Source: Clostridia bacterium (GTDB lineage Bacteria > Bacillota > Clostridia > Christensenellales > Aristaeellaceae). From it: a DNA stretch of 64,000 nucleotides. The notes under the pieces are model-generated. The model worked only from the letters and a program-made list of their open reading frames with translations, did no database searches and was not told the origin of the DNA. Where the stretch lies: the NCBI GenBank assembly GCA_017534885.1, contig JAFXVR010000047.1:1-64000 (forward strand), in the 5' to 3' direction. Positions 1 through 12,000 of the stretch are shown here, in pieces. Within the stretch, counting starts at the first letter, position 1, and the number at the start of each line of letters is the position of its first letter. The position numbers and the translations under genes are program-made.

Positions 1-3000
1 CAGGTGTCTTCGTCCACCAGCTTGAACTCTGTCTCGTACTGCGGCTTGTCGCTCGTCTCGTCCGTGTAGGCCGCGCCGATCTCAAACTCGTGGTACGTCA
101 CATTGTTCGCCAGCAGCGTCAGCTTGATGCTCTCCGGCCGCCTGATCTTCTGGTTCTCGCTGTCGTCCCAGATCTTGGTCACGGTCGTCTCTACGGTGTG
201 GTACTCGTTGGTGAAGACGCTGTCATCCTTGTCCTCGGTGACATCGGCGGTCAGGGTGCCCTTGCTGTCGTCGGTCAGGGTCACCGTGATCTCGTGCTTG
301 TGCCCGTCGTACAGGAGGCTGCCGTCCGTGCCCTTGAGCTCCACAATGTAGTAGCCGTAGGGGCTGTCCGTCAGATCCTCGGTGGTGTAAGCGATCTTGT
401 CGAAGACCACCTTGCCGTTGTCGTCCTTGGTGATGGTCACGGTCTGCAGCAGCTCACCGTTGGCCCTGTGCAGCTCGAAGGTGAACTCATCGTCAGCCGT
501 CCAGTCGCGGCCATCCAGCACCTTCTCCGCCTCGAACTGAACCTCGGTCTTGGACTCGTAGGTGTTGACGAAGTCCAGCGCCTCGGGATCAGCGCCGGTC
601 ACAGCCACGTCAAGCGTGCCGTCGCCGTTGTCGGTAATGGTGACGTTCAGCTCGTACTCAACGGTGTCGTAAGTGATGCCGTCCTTCTTGTCGCCCTCAG
701 CGTCAGCCGGGATGATCTCCTTCACCGTGTAGGTGTAGGTCTTGCCCGCGTCGGCCAGCGTGTAGTCAATTGTGGTGAAGCTAAATGTGCCATCCACCGC
801 ATTGGATACGGTCTCGAGCACAATGCCATCAGCATCCAGCAGCACAAACTCAAACTCGTCTGCCTTCAGCGGCTCCGGACGGCCGATCAGGGTCTTGACG
901 CCCTTCAGGTCGAGGGAGCCCTTGGCCTCGTACTCGTTCTCGAAGTCGAAGGTAAACGTATCCGGATCGATCGGGCTGCCGTCCACGGTCACGGCCACAT
1001 CCAGCGTACCGTCGCCGTTGTCGGTGATCTTCGCCTCAACGCTGTAGACCTTGTCGGTGTAGGTCACGCCGCCCAGCTTCTCGTCCGGGATAACTTCCTT
1101 CACCGTGTAGGTGTAGGTCTTGCCCGCGTCGGCCAGCGTGTACTCCAGCTTGCTGAAGCTGAAGCTGCCGTCCGCCGCGTTGTACACGGTTTCAATCTCG
1201 TTCCCGTTCTCGTCCTTCAGGACGAATCCGAACTCACCTTCCTTCAGCGTGCGGCCAGTCAGGGTCTTCGTGCCCTCGAAGTCAACGTCACCGTTCGCCT
1301 CGTAGGTGTTCACGAAGTCCAGATCGTCGAAGTTGTTGCTGTATTCAACGTTCAGCGTGCCGTCGCCGTTGTCGGTCACCACCACCGTCACTTCGTACTC
1401 GGTGGTGTCCACGGTGATGCCGTTGCCGTCCGTGCTGGTCTCATACACAGTGTACACGTGCTTGCCCAGGTCGTTCTTCGCCGGGTTCGCCGTCAGGTCA
1501 AGCTCGTACACCAGCTCGGGATAGTTGATCTTGCCGGTGGCCGGGTCGTTCGTCAGCGGCCAGGTGGTTGTGCCGTCCGTCATCTCGAAGGTGAAGACGT
1601 CCGCGTTGGTCATATCGCGGCCCACCAGGGTCTTGTCGCCCTCGAAGGTGATCTTGCCATCGGCTTTGTAGGTGTTGACGAAGTCCAGATTCTTGCCGCC
1701 GTTGTCGCTGGTGATCTCGGCCTTCATCACGCCGTTGGTCGCCGTCACGCTCACGGTCACCGTGTACTCGGTGGTGTCAACGGTGATGCCGTTGCCGTCC
1801 ACTGTCGTCTCTTTCACGGTGTAGGTGTGATCGCCCACATCGCTCAGCGTGTAGCTGATGGTCGGGTAGTTGATCTTGCCCGTCGCCGGATCGCTCGTCG
1901 CACTCCAGGTCTTGGCATTCTCGCCCTCACCCTCCGTGATGGTGAAGCTGAAGATGTCCGTCGCCAGCACGGCGCGGCCTTCCAGCTTCTTCGTGCCCTC
2001 GAAGGTCACAGAGGCCAGGCTCTCGTAAGTGTTCGTGAAGTTCAGCTGGTTGTAGTTGTCGGTCGTCTCAATCTTGAGCGTGCCGTCGCCGTTGTCGCTG
2101 ACCTTCACCACCACCACGTACTGCTCGGTGGATACCGTGATGCCATTGGCGTCCGTGCTGGTCTCCTTCACCACATAGGTGTGGAGGCCGATGTCGTCCA
2201 GGGTGTAATCGATCTGGCTGAACTTGATCTCGCTGTAATCGCTGCCGCTGTTCTGTACCGTCTCGATTTCCACCAGCACAGGCTCGCCCGCGCTGTTCTC
2301 GGTGGCCTCGTACAGGGTGAAGTTGAACTTGTCGTCCGCCGTCAGGTCGCGGCCGTCCAGGCTCTTCACGCCCTCGAAGCTCACGTTGCCCTCGGCTTCA
2401 TAGGTGTTGATGATGGTCCGCTCAGCCGGGTTGTATACAGCCTCAACCTTGATGGTGCCATCGCCGTTGTCGGTCAGGGTCACCGTCACCGTGATCTCTG
2501 TCGGATCGTAGTCAACGCCGCCCAGACGGTCTTCTTCGTCCGGGATGTCCTCCTTGATCGTGTACGTCAGGATCGTGGTCACCGGCAGGCCTGTGGTGGC
2601 GTCGGTGTCCATGTCGTCCAGCGTGTACTCGATCTTGTCGAAGATCACCGTGCCGTCCGCCGCGTTGGTCTTGGTCTGGCTCACGCCCTCGCCGGTCAGC
2701 GTGAAGCTGAACTCGTCCGCATTCAGGTCGCGGCCCGTCAGCACCTTGTTGATCTCGGGCACGAACTCGCCCTTGGCCTCGTACTCGTTCTCGAAGTCGA
2801 AGGTGAACTTGTCCGGATCAATCGGCTGATCGTTCTCGTCCGTCACGGTCACTTCAAGCGTGCCGTCGCCATTGTCGGCGATGCTTACCTTGACGGTGTA
2901 GACCTTGTCGGTGTAGGTCACGCCGCCCAGAGCGTCCGCGTCCTCCGGCTTGACCTCGCTGATCGTGTAGGTGTAGGGCTGGTCGGCCAGATTGTCCAGG

Positions 3001-6000
3001 TCGTAGGTCAGCGTCTTGAAGCTGAAGTTGCCGTTCTTGTCGTTGTAAACGGTTTCGATCTCGTTGCCGTTCTCGTCCTTCAGGACGAAGCCGAACTCGC
3101 CGGCCTTCAGCCCGCGGCCAGTCAGGGTCTTTGTGCCCTCGAAGGTCACATCGCCCTCGGCCTCGTAGGTGTTGGTGACAATCAGGCTGTCTGTGCCGTC
3201 GTAGGTGATTTCAGTGGCTTCCAGGTACTTGTAGCCGTCAGCGTTGGTCTTCTCCTCCACCACGATCTTGACCAGCTTGGGCTCGGTGTCGTAGGTCACA
3301 CCGGCGATGCTGCCCTTTGTCTCGGTGATGGTGAAGAAGTACGCGCCAGCCTCGGTGAAGGTGATCGCGTCGAACACACCCTTGTGATCCTCGGCGTCCT
3401 TCGTCACGGTCACAACGGTCTCGTCGGGCATGGTCACGCCCGCGTAGTTGTGCTTGGCCTCCAGCTTGAACTCGAAGCTGTCGTCCTTGTCCCAGGCGCG
3501 GCCAATCAGTTCCTTGGTGACCTCGGGATTGGCCTCGGTGATCAGCCTGTTGTTCTGGATGCTGATCTCGTTCTTGTCCTTGCTGTTGACCTCTACAGTG
3601 CCGCCGCCGGTCACGGTGAATTCAGCGAAGGTGTCGCCCACCGGGATCACGCTGTTTTCACCCTTGACCTCGAAGACATAGTAGGTGCCATAGGGCAGCT
3701 TCTCGTAGGTCACAGTGCCTGTGCCGCCGGTGACAGAGATCTTCTGCACCGTGGTCTTGTCGGCAATGTACCTGCCGTCGGCGTCCATGGTGAACAGCGC
3801 CACGTAGAAGTCGCCCTCAGCGTCGGCGTCAGGCTCGCCGTTCTTCAGCACCTGCTTGTTGACCGTCAGGTCGCCCAGCAGGGTGTTGACGAAGGTCAGG
3901 TCGTCGATGCCGTCCGCTGTCACAGTCAGGGTGCCGTTGCCGTTGTCGGTCACGGTCACCTTGATGGTGCGCGGCTCGGTGTCGTAGTCGATGTACTCGT
4001 CAGCGGGATCGGGCACATTCTCGGTCAGGGTGTATTCAAACGCCTTGCTCTTCTCGCCGCCCAGATCGTCCTGCGTGTAATGCAGGCTGCCCAGGTCGAT
4101 GGTGCCGTCCGCCTTGTTGCTGACAATCACCTTGTCAACAGTGGCGATGATGGTGCCGTCGCTGACAATGACCTCCGTCCGCAGCGGGGCGTTGCCCACG
4201 GGCTCCAGTGTGAAGCTGTAGTCGTCGCCTTCCAGCGCGCCGCCGATCTGTTCCTTGGTGGCCTTCAGCGCAACCTGGCCCTCGGCCACGTACTCGTTGG
4301 CAAAGGTGATTTCGGTGACGGTCTCGTCCACCGTCTCGCCGATCTCGTTCCTGATCCGCTTGTAGGCCGCGCTGATGTTCAGCTTGGTCTCGTCGGTCGG
4401 ATCCTTCTCAACGGTAACGGTGACGCTGTACTGGCTCTGATCGTAGATGTAGCCGTCCTTGATGATCAGGCCGTCCGCGTTGGGCGTCACGCCCTCGGGC
4501 AGGACCTCTTCCACCGTGAAGTGGTACTCGCCGACCTGGGTCAGGTCATAGGCCAGAGCGGTGAAGCTCGCGGCCGTGCCGATGTTCGTGACGGTCTCCT
4601 CGGTGTTGTGGTCGAGATCCGTCAGCTTGAAGCTGAACTGGCCGTCCGCCAGGGCATGCCCGGTCAGGGTCTTCTCCAGCTCGATGGTGATCTCGTTCTC
4701 GGTCTCGTACTTGTTGACGAAGCTCACCGTCTCGATGCTCTGGGCGTCCGCCAGGGCGGTGCTCACATCGTACAGGCGTCTCTCGTCCGCGATCTTGAAG
4801 TAGGTCCTGGTGACCTCCAGCGTGCCGTCGTTCTTGTCAGCCACGGTCACCTTGGCCAGGTACACGCTGCCGTCGTAGGTGTAGCCCTCCGGAATGGTGG
4901 CCGGCAGATTCTCGCTGATGACGTAGTAGTAGGTCTGACCCACATCATCCAGGCCGTACCAGAACTCGGGGAAGGTGATGCTGCCGTCCTCGTCGTTCTC
5001 GGCGGTCAGGTCAGCCTCCGTCCAGGACTCGGTCTCGTTCTTCTTCACGGGCGCGTCGTCCACAGGCGTCACGGTGAAGCTGAAGTCGCCCGCGTTGAGG
5101 GTGAAGCCGACTGTAGACTTCTTCGCCTTGAACTGCTCCTTGCCCTCCGCGTCGTAGGTGTTCTTGAACTCGTACACATAGTTGAGGATGTCGATGGTGT
5201 TGCCGCTCTCGTCGGTCACATCCAGCTTCAGGGTACCGTCGCCGTTGTCATCGACTTCCACCTTGAAGTAGTATTCCTGAGTGGTGTAGGTAATGCCATC
5301 CTTCGTGTTGTTGGTGTCAACGTCCTCGGGGATGAGCTCCTTCAGGACATACTCGTAGGTCTCGCCCACATCGTCCAGGTCGTACACCAACGGATCGAAG
5401 AGGAAGGTGCCGTCCGCGTCGTTGGTGATCGGATCCGGATTCTCACTGGTGGGAATCAGATCAGTGCCATCGACCAGGTACAGCTGGAACTCGAACTCGC
5501 CAGCCTCCAGCGGCTTGGTGCGCCCAGTCAGGATCTTGAGGCCCTGCACGTCCAGCTGGCCCTCGGCATCGTAGTCGTTCTCGAAAGCGAAGACCAGGTT
5601 GTCCGGGTCGACCAGGTAGCCGTCCGAATCGGTCGCGGCCACATCCACCTTCAGCGTGCCGTCGCCCTTGTCGGAGATGGCCACCTCGATGGTGTAGGTC
5701 TTGTCGGTGTAGGTCACGCCGCCCAGCTTCTCGTCCGGGACGACCTCTTCCACCGTGTACTTGTAGGTCTTGCCCGCATCGGCCAGCGTGTACTCCAGCT
5801 TGCTGAAGCTGAACTTGCCGTCCGCGTCGTTGGTGACGGTCTCGATCACGTCACCGTTCTCATCCAGCAGCTCGAAGCTGAACTCGCCTTCCTTCAGGTC
5901 GCGGCCAGTCAGCGTCTTCGTGCCTTCGAAGGTCACCTCGCCCTTGGCGTCGTAGGTGTTGGTGACGGTCAGGGACGTCGCCAGCTCGGGGCCGTAGGCC

Positions 6001-9000
6001 ACGGAAGCGGTCAGCTTGCCGTTCTCCTCGGTCACCGTGATGACGACCAGCTTGGGCTCGGCGTCGTAGGTCAAGCCGTCCCCGCTTTCGTCGGTCTCTT
6101 TGATGGTGAAGAAGTACACGCCCGGCTCGGTGAAGGTGATCGCGGAGAACACACCCTTGTGATCCTCGTTGATATCCTCCACGTACGTTTCGGTAAAATC
6201 GGGCATGGTCACGCCCGCGTAGTTCTCCCTGGCCTCCAGCCAGAACTGGAAGCAGTCGTAGTCGGTCCACTCGCGGCCCTTGATCTCCTTGGTGACCTCG
6301 GGGTTGGCCTTGGTGTATTTCTTGTTGTTGGTGAATTCGGCGGTCGGAATCTCGGCGCTGGTGTCAGCGGTCACCACGATGGTGGTGTTCTCGCTGCTCA
6401 GCAGGTAGATGCCGTCGTCGATCTGCTCGTCGGTCAGGTTCTCGGTCACGGTGTAGGTGCCGGTCGGCAGCTTGTCGATGGTCACCACGCCGTCGGTCAC
6501 GTCGGCGTTCTCGCCGTCGATGGTCGCGCTGACGGCCACGCCGTTCACGAAGGTGATGGTCACGGTCCGGGTGACCGTTGTGTCAAGATCAACGCTCTCC
6601 ACGGTGAAGCTGTACTCGCCGTCCAGCTTGCCCTCGGTGTCTTCCTCGCCGTTGAAGAGGGTGGTCTTCTCGATATTCAGGCTGCCCACGTTGCGGGTGT
6701 TGGTGTATTCAACCTCCACCGCGTCGGTGGTCTCCAGCGTGTCGGACTGCTCGCCGCTGACCGTGGTGGTGAAGCGTGCGTCGCTGGCCTCGGACACGGT
6801 GTAGGCGGTGCCAAGCGGGATGCCCTTCAGGGTCACGCTCTGGCCGTCCTTCAGCCACAGCTGCGCCACGCCGTCCTCAATATACACGCCGCTGTAGTCG
6901 CCGGTGATGGCAGGGTCGAACTCCAGCTTGAACAGGAAGGCCTCGTCCTTGTCGGACGCCAGGTCGGACTCGACGGTCTTCTTGATGGTCAGCTCGGTGA
7001 CATTGCGGGTATTGATGACCTGAGCCTTCAGGGTCACGCCCTCGGTGATGGTGCCGTCAATCGTGCCTTCGTAGCGTACGGTGTAGAGGTCTTCGTCATC
7101 GCTTCTGAGAATCTCCTCCACTTCGTAGCCCACGCCCACGGGCAGGTCGCGGATGATGACGATCTCGCCGTCCTTCAGCTCCAGCTCAACCACGCCGTCC
7201 TCAAACTCGACGTCGCCATAGGTGCCGTTGATGGTGTCGTCGTCCAGGGTCACCACAACCTTGAATTTCTTGGTGTGGTCGCCCAGCAAGGCGGAAATGA
7301 CCTTCTTGCTGACCACCAGGCCGCCCAGCACCTTTGTGTTGGTGAAGGCCGCGGTGGTGTTGTCCACAATGCCGGTCTCGCCGGTGCTGGTGGTCACGAA
7401 GTTGTCCTGGTTGGCTTCTTTTTCCACGACCTCGTAGCCGATGCCGTAAGGCAGGCCCTTGATCGTCCACTTCTCACCGCTCTTCAGGGTGATGTCTTCA
7501 ATCTCGGTACCGTCATCCAGAGTGATCGGCTCGAGCTCGCTCTCAACGCCGTCAGCGTCGGTCTTCGTAGCGCTGAATTCACCGGTCACGGGGGTGTCCA
7601 GCGTCACCGTGAAGGTGAACTCCTTGTCCTGGTCCGCCGCGAGGTCGCTCACCGTCGTCTTGGTGATGGTCAGGTCAGCGATCTTGCGCCGGTTGGTCAC
7701 AGTGAACTCACCGTCTTCGCCCTGAACCGTGTCGGCTTCGTAGAGCGCAGACAGGTCGTCCTCGGTTACTGTGTAGTCGATGGTCTTGTCGTCGTCCAGT
7801 ACGCTGTAGTCGTTCTTGGGCAGGCCGGTCCAGGTCACGATCCAGGTGTAATCATCCGTGAACTCGATCTCGCGCCAAGCCTCGTACTGATCCGTCACGT
7901 CCTCGCCGTTCGCCAGCAGGTGCACGGCCGCCAGGAACTCGTCCTCGGTCGGGCGCTTGGAGCTGTCGATCGCGTCGTCCCAGGTCTTGGTCAGGCTGAT
8001 GTCGACCAGTTCAAATTCGTTGACGAATTCAATCTCGTCGCCGTTCGGGTCAGCCGTCACATCGATGGTGCCGTCCCCGATGTCGTGCAGGGTTATCGTG
8101 ATTTCCCGCGGCTCGGTGTCATAGGCAATGCCGCTGTGGTAGCCGGGCTTCTCGACGATGTAATAGGTCAGCTCGGTATCAATCGGGTTGCCGTCGCTGT
8201 CCTTGTTCATGTCGTCCAGCGTGAAGGTCAGCTTCGTGAACGTGACTGTGCCGTCGGTCTTGTTGTACACTGTCTCGATCACGTCGCCGTTTTCTTCCGT
8301 CAGCTGGAACTCGAAGGCAGGCACGACCTCCGACTCATCGCCGTCCAGCACGTAGACCTTCTTCGCGGTCAGTTCGACCTCGCCCTTGGCCTCGTAGGTG
8401 TTCACGAAGTCCAGATCGTCGAAGTTGGTACTGGCGATTACGTTCAGCGTGCCGTCGCCGTTGTCTTCCACCACCACGGTCACTTCGTGTACGGTGGTGT
8501 CCACGGTGATGCCGTCGCCGTTTGTGCTGGTCTCCTTCACGGTGTACACGTGCGTGCCCAGGTCGTTCTTCTCGGGATCCGCCGTCAAGTCAAGCTCATA
8601 CACCAGCTCGGGATAGTTGATCGCGCCCGTCGTCGGATCGTTCTCCAGCGTCCAGGTCGTCTCGCCGTCGGTCATCTCGAACTTGAACACGTCGTCCAAG
8701 GCACGGCCAACCAGGGTCTTGTCGCCCTCGAAGGTTACGCTGCCTTCCGCCTTGTAGGTGTTGGTGACGGTCAGAGATTCTTCGCCATCATAATCAACCG
8801 TGTAGCTCAGCTCGCCGTCATCGTCAGCCTTCACCTTGATGGTGACTGTGTAAACCGTGCCGTCATAGGTGATACCGTTCAGTTCGTTGTTGTCGTTCGC
8901 GCCTGTCGGCACAATCTCCTGGATGTGGTAGGTTACGCCATCAGCGCCAGTCGCTTCATAGAAGTCGATCGGGTCGAAGGTCACGGTCCGGTTCGTGATG

Positions 9001-12000
9001 GTGGCGATGCCGGTGTCGACGGTGTTGCCGTCCGGATCGGTCAGCGTGAAGGTAAAGCTGTCGCCTTCCTTCCACTCGCGGCCCGCCAGTTCCTTAGTCA
9101 CCTCCAGCGGCACCTGGGTGTGGCTGTATTTGTTGGTGATGGTGACGGGTTCAGACTCGCTGACGCTCAGATCCTTCACGGTAAGGATGCCAGCGCTGTT
9201 CGCCTCCACCGTGAAGGTCACGGTCTTAGCTTCCGTGTCGTAGGTCATGCCGGGCGTCTTGGTGCTCGGCTCGGTCTCCTGGATGGTGAAGGTATAGGAA
9301 CCGGGTGTGGTGATCTTGGACAGGATGAAGGACTTGACCTGGTTCCGCTTCAGGGTGAAGCTCGTGGCATTGGCGGCCATGCCGTTCACGCCGATCTTCT
9401 GCGGGTTGCTCTCACCCTCAGTCAGGGTCACGGTGAAGTCCTCGTCACCGGTGTAATCGCCGGTCACGATCTTCTCCACCGGGATCTCGACCTCAACCTG
9501 GCTGTTGGTCAGCATGGTCAGGAAGATCATGGTGCCGTCTTCGTTCTTGAGCACCTCGGTCTGCTTGCCCTCGACCCAGCCATCAACTGCAGTCTCAGTC
9601 CAAATGTAGGTGTAGCGGTGGCCATCGGCATCCATCTGCTCCATGCCCACAGCCACAGTTGACCAGTTGTTGGTCTTGTCCAGGGTGAAGGTCTTGGAGA
9701 AGCTCTCGTCCATGACCAGGGCGCCGTTCGTGCCGGTGGCGGTGCCGCGGGTCAGGGTTACGGTCAGAGCCTGCCCTTCGGGCACAGACACCTTGCCGTT
9801 GACCAGCCACTGCTTGGTCACCGCGATGCAGAACTTGCCCTTGACATATTCGTTGATCAGTTCCGTCTTGCCGGTGCCGTCCGCGGGCACATTGGCGTTA
9901 TCCTGCGTGCGGGAAATCTCCGGCATGTAGGTCATTTCGCCCATGTCGGCGTCAGGCTTGGTGGTGATGGCCGAACCGTTGGAGTTAACCTCGATCACGG
10001 TGTACTCGCCCACCGGCAGATCGTTGATGGTCAGCTTGGTGCCGGGCTTGACCGTGAAGATGTGAGGCGTTACGCCTTCGCCGTCCTTGGTCAGAACGCC
10101 CTCGTCGGTAGTCATCCAGTAGGTCACGCCGCCGATGACAGCCTTGACCTTCACGTAGAATTCCTTGTTGGCATACGCACTGGACTTGTTCTCATCGTTG
10201 ACGAAGAGGTTCTTGAGGATCTCCAGGCTGCCCTTCTCGCGGGTGTTGGTGAAGGCCGCTTCGGCAGCCGTGTCGCTGATGGTGCCGGTGTTGCTCGTGA
10301 AGGTCGTCTTGAACCCGTCCGCCGCGGTCTCTGTCACGGTGTAGCGCACGCCGTAGGGCAGATCCTTGATGGTCAGGCTCTCGCCGCCCTTCAGCTTGAA
10401 GGTCTCGCTGACGCCGTTGGTGAAGACGACGCTCACGCCTGTCTTGTCGGTGCTGCAGGTCTTGCTGAAGTTCTCGTTCAGCGTCACCTTGAAGGTGAAT
10501 TCCTTGTCCTGATCCTCAGTCAGCGGGCTGGAGACCGTCTTGCTGACCTTCAGTTCGCCCGACTTGCGGGTGTTCTCAAAGGCCGCGGTCTGTGTGGCAG
10601 TGCTGCTGATCTGGGTGGTATCGGTGCTGTCCGCCTCGTTGGAGTTCTCATTGTTGGCGGTGGTGGTGAAGTTGTTGTCCACAGCCTCAACCACCTTCCA
10701 GCTCGCGCCCTCGGGGATGCCGGTCAGGGTGACGGTCTCGCCGCCGTGCAGGTAAATGGTCGCCTGGCCGTCCACGAAGGTGTAGCCGCCATAGGTGCCG
10801 CTCAGCTTCTGGGTTGTTCCGTTGGCCGTGTAGGTCAGTTCCACCGTGAAGGTGAAGTCCTGATTCTGGTCGGCGGGAATGCTGCTGACGACGGTCTTGC
10901 TGATCTCCAGGTCGCCCAGCTTGCGGGTGTTGGTGAAGGCCACCACAGAGGTCTCAGTGTCGGTGATGGTGCCGTTGTCCCCCGTCGTGCCCACCGTCTT
11001 GACCATGCCGTTTACATCTTCCTCGGTCACGGTGTAACGGATGCCAGTGGGCAGGCCGGTGGCTGTCTTGCTCTGGCCATCCTTCAGGGTGAAGGTGGCA
11101 GTAGATTGTGTACCCTGTTCGTTAGGCGTGAAGGTCATACCATTGTAGGTGCCGCTGACATTGCCGTCCAGCACCACGGTGAAGCTGTAGTCGCGGGTCT
11201 TGTCCGCATCCACCTCAGATACCACGCTCTTCTGGACGATCAGGCCGCCCTCGACGTGGCTGTTGGTCACCTTCGCCTGGGCGGAGGTGGTCACCGGGAT
11301 GGTGCCGGTCTGGCCGACCCAGGTCTGGCTGAAGCCGTCGGGGTTGGTCTCAGTCACGGAATAGGTCGCGCCGGCGGGCAGGCCATCGATCTCGATGGTC
11401 TGGCCATGCTTCAGTTTGATACCGCTGAGGGTCAGGCCGTCAGCGCTCAGGGTCAGGCTGACGTTCTCGCTGCCGATCTTGCCGGTGAAGCTGCCGGTCA
11501 GCTTCTCGTTGAAGGTAATGGTGAAGTCGAATTCCTTGTCCTTGTCCGCCGCGGTCTCGCTGATGACCTCCTTGGTCAAGGCCAGCGCGCCGGTCTTGCG
11601 GGTGTTGACGAAGGCCGCGGTCGCGGGCGTGGCGTTGTTGGTGCCTTCCTGGATCACGCCGCTGATCTCCAGCGCATCCGCGGTGAAGCCGTCGGCGGGC
11701 GTCTCAATCACGGTGTAGCCGATGCCCACGGGCAGGGCGATCACTTTCAGCTCGCTGCCGCCGGTCATGGTGACATGGGCGCGGCCGTCCTTGACCTCCA
11801 GCACCTTCTTGCCGTTGACTGTCTTGATGCTCTCGCCCGCCACCGTGCCAACCGTGTTGACCTCAAAGTTGGCGGTGATGGCCTCGTTGAACATGATGGC
11901 GTAGCTGAACACCACATTCTGGTCTTCAGCCGCCGGGCTCTCGACCGTCTTGCTGACGATCAGGTTGGCGTTGGTGCGGGTGTTGGTCGCAACCGCCTCC

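Noticed and set aside
1..9100. Regular repeats of about 370 bp that could suggest a CRISPR or tandem satellite
   Set aside because: The repeats are in-frame protein modules with diverged DNA, far too long for CRISPR repeats and without spacers.
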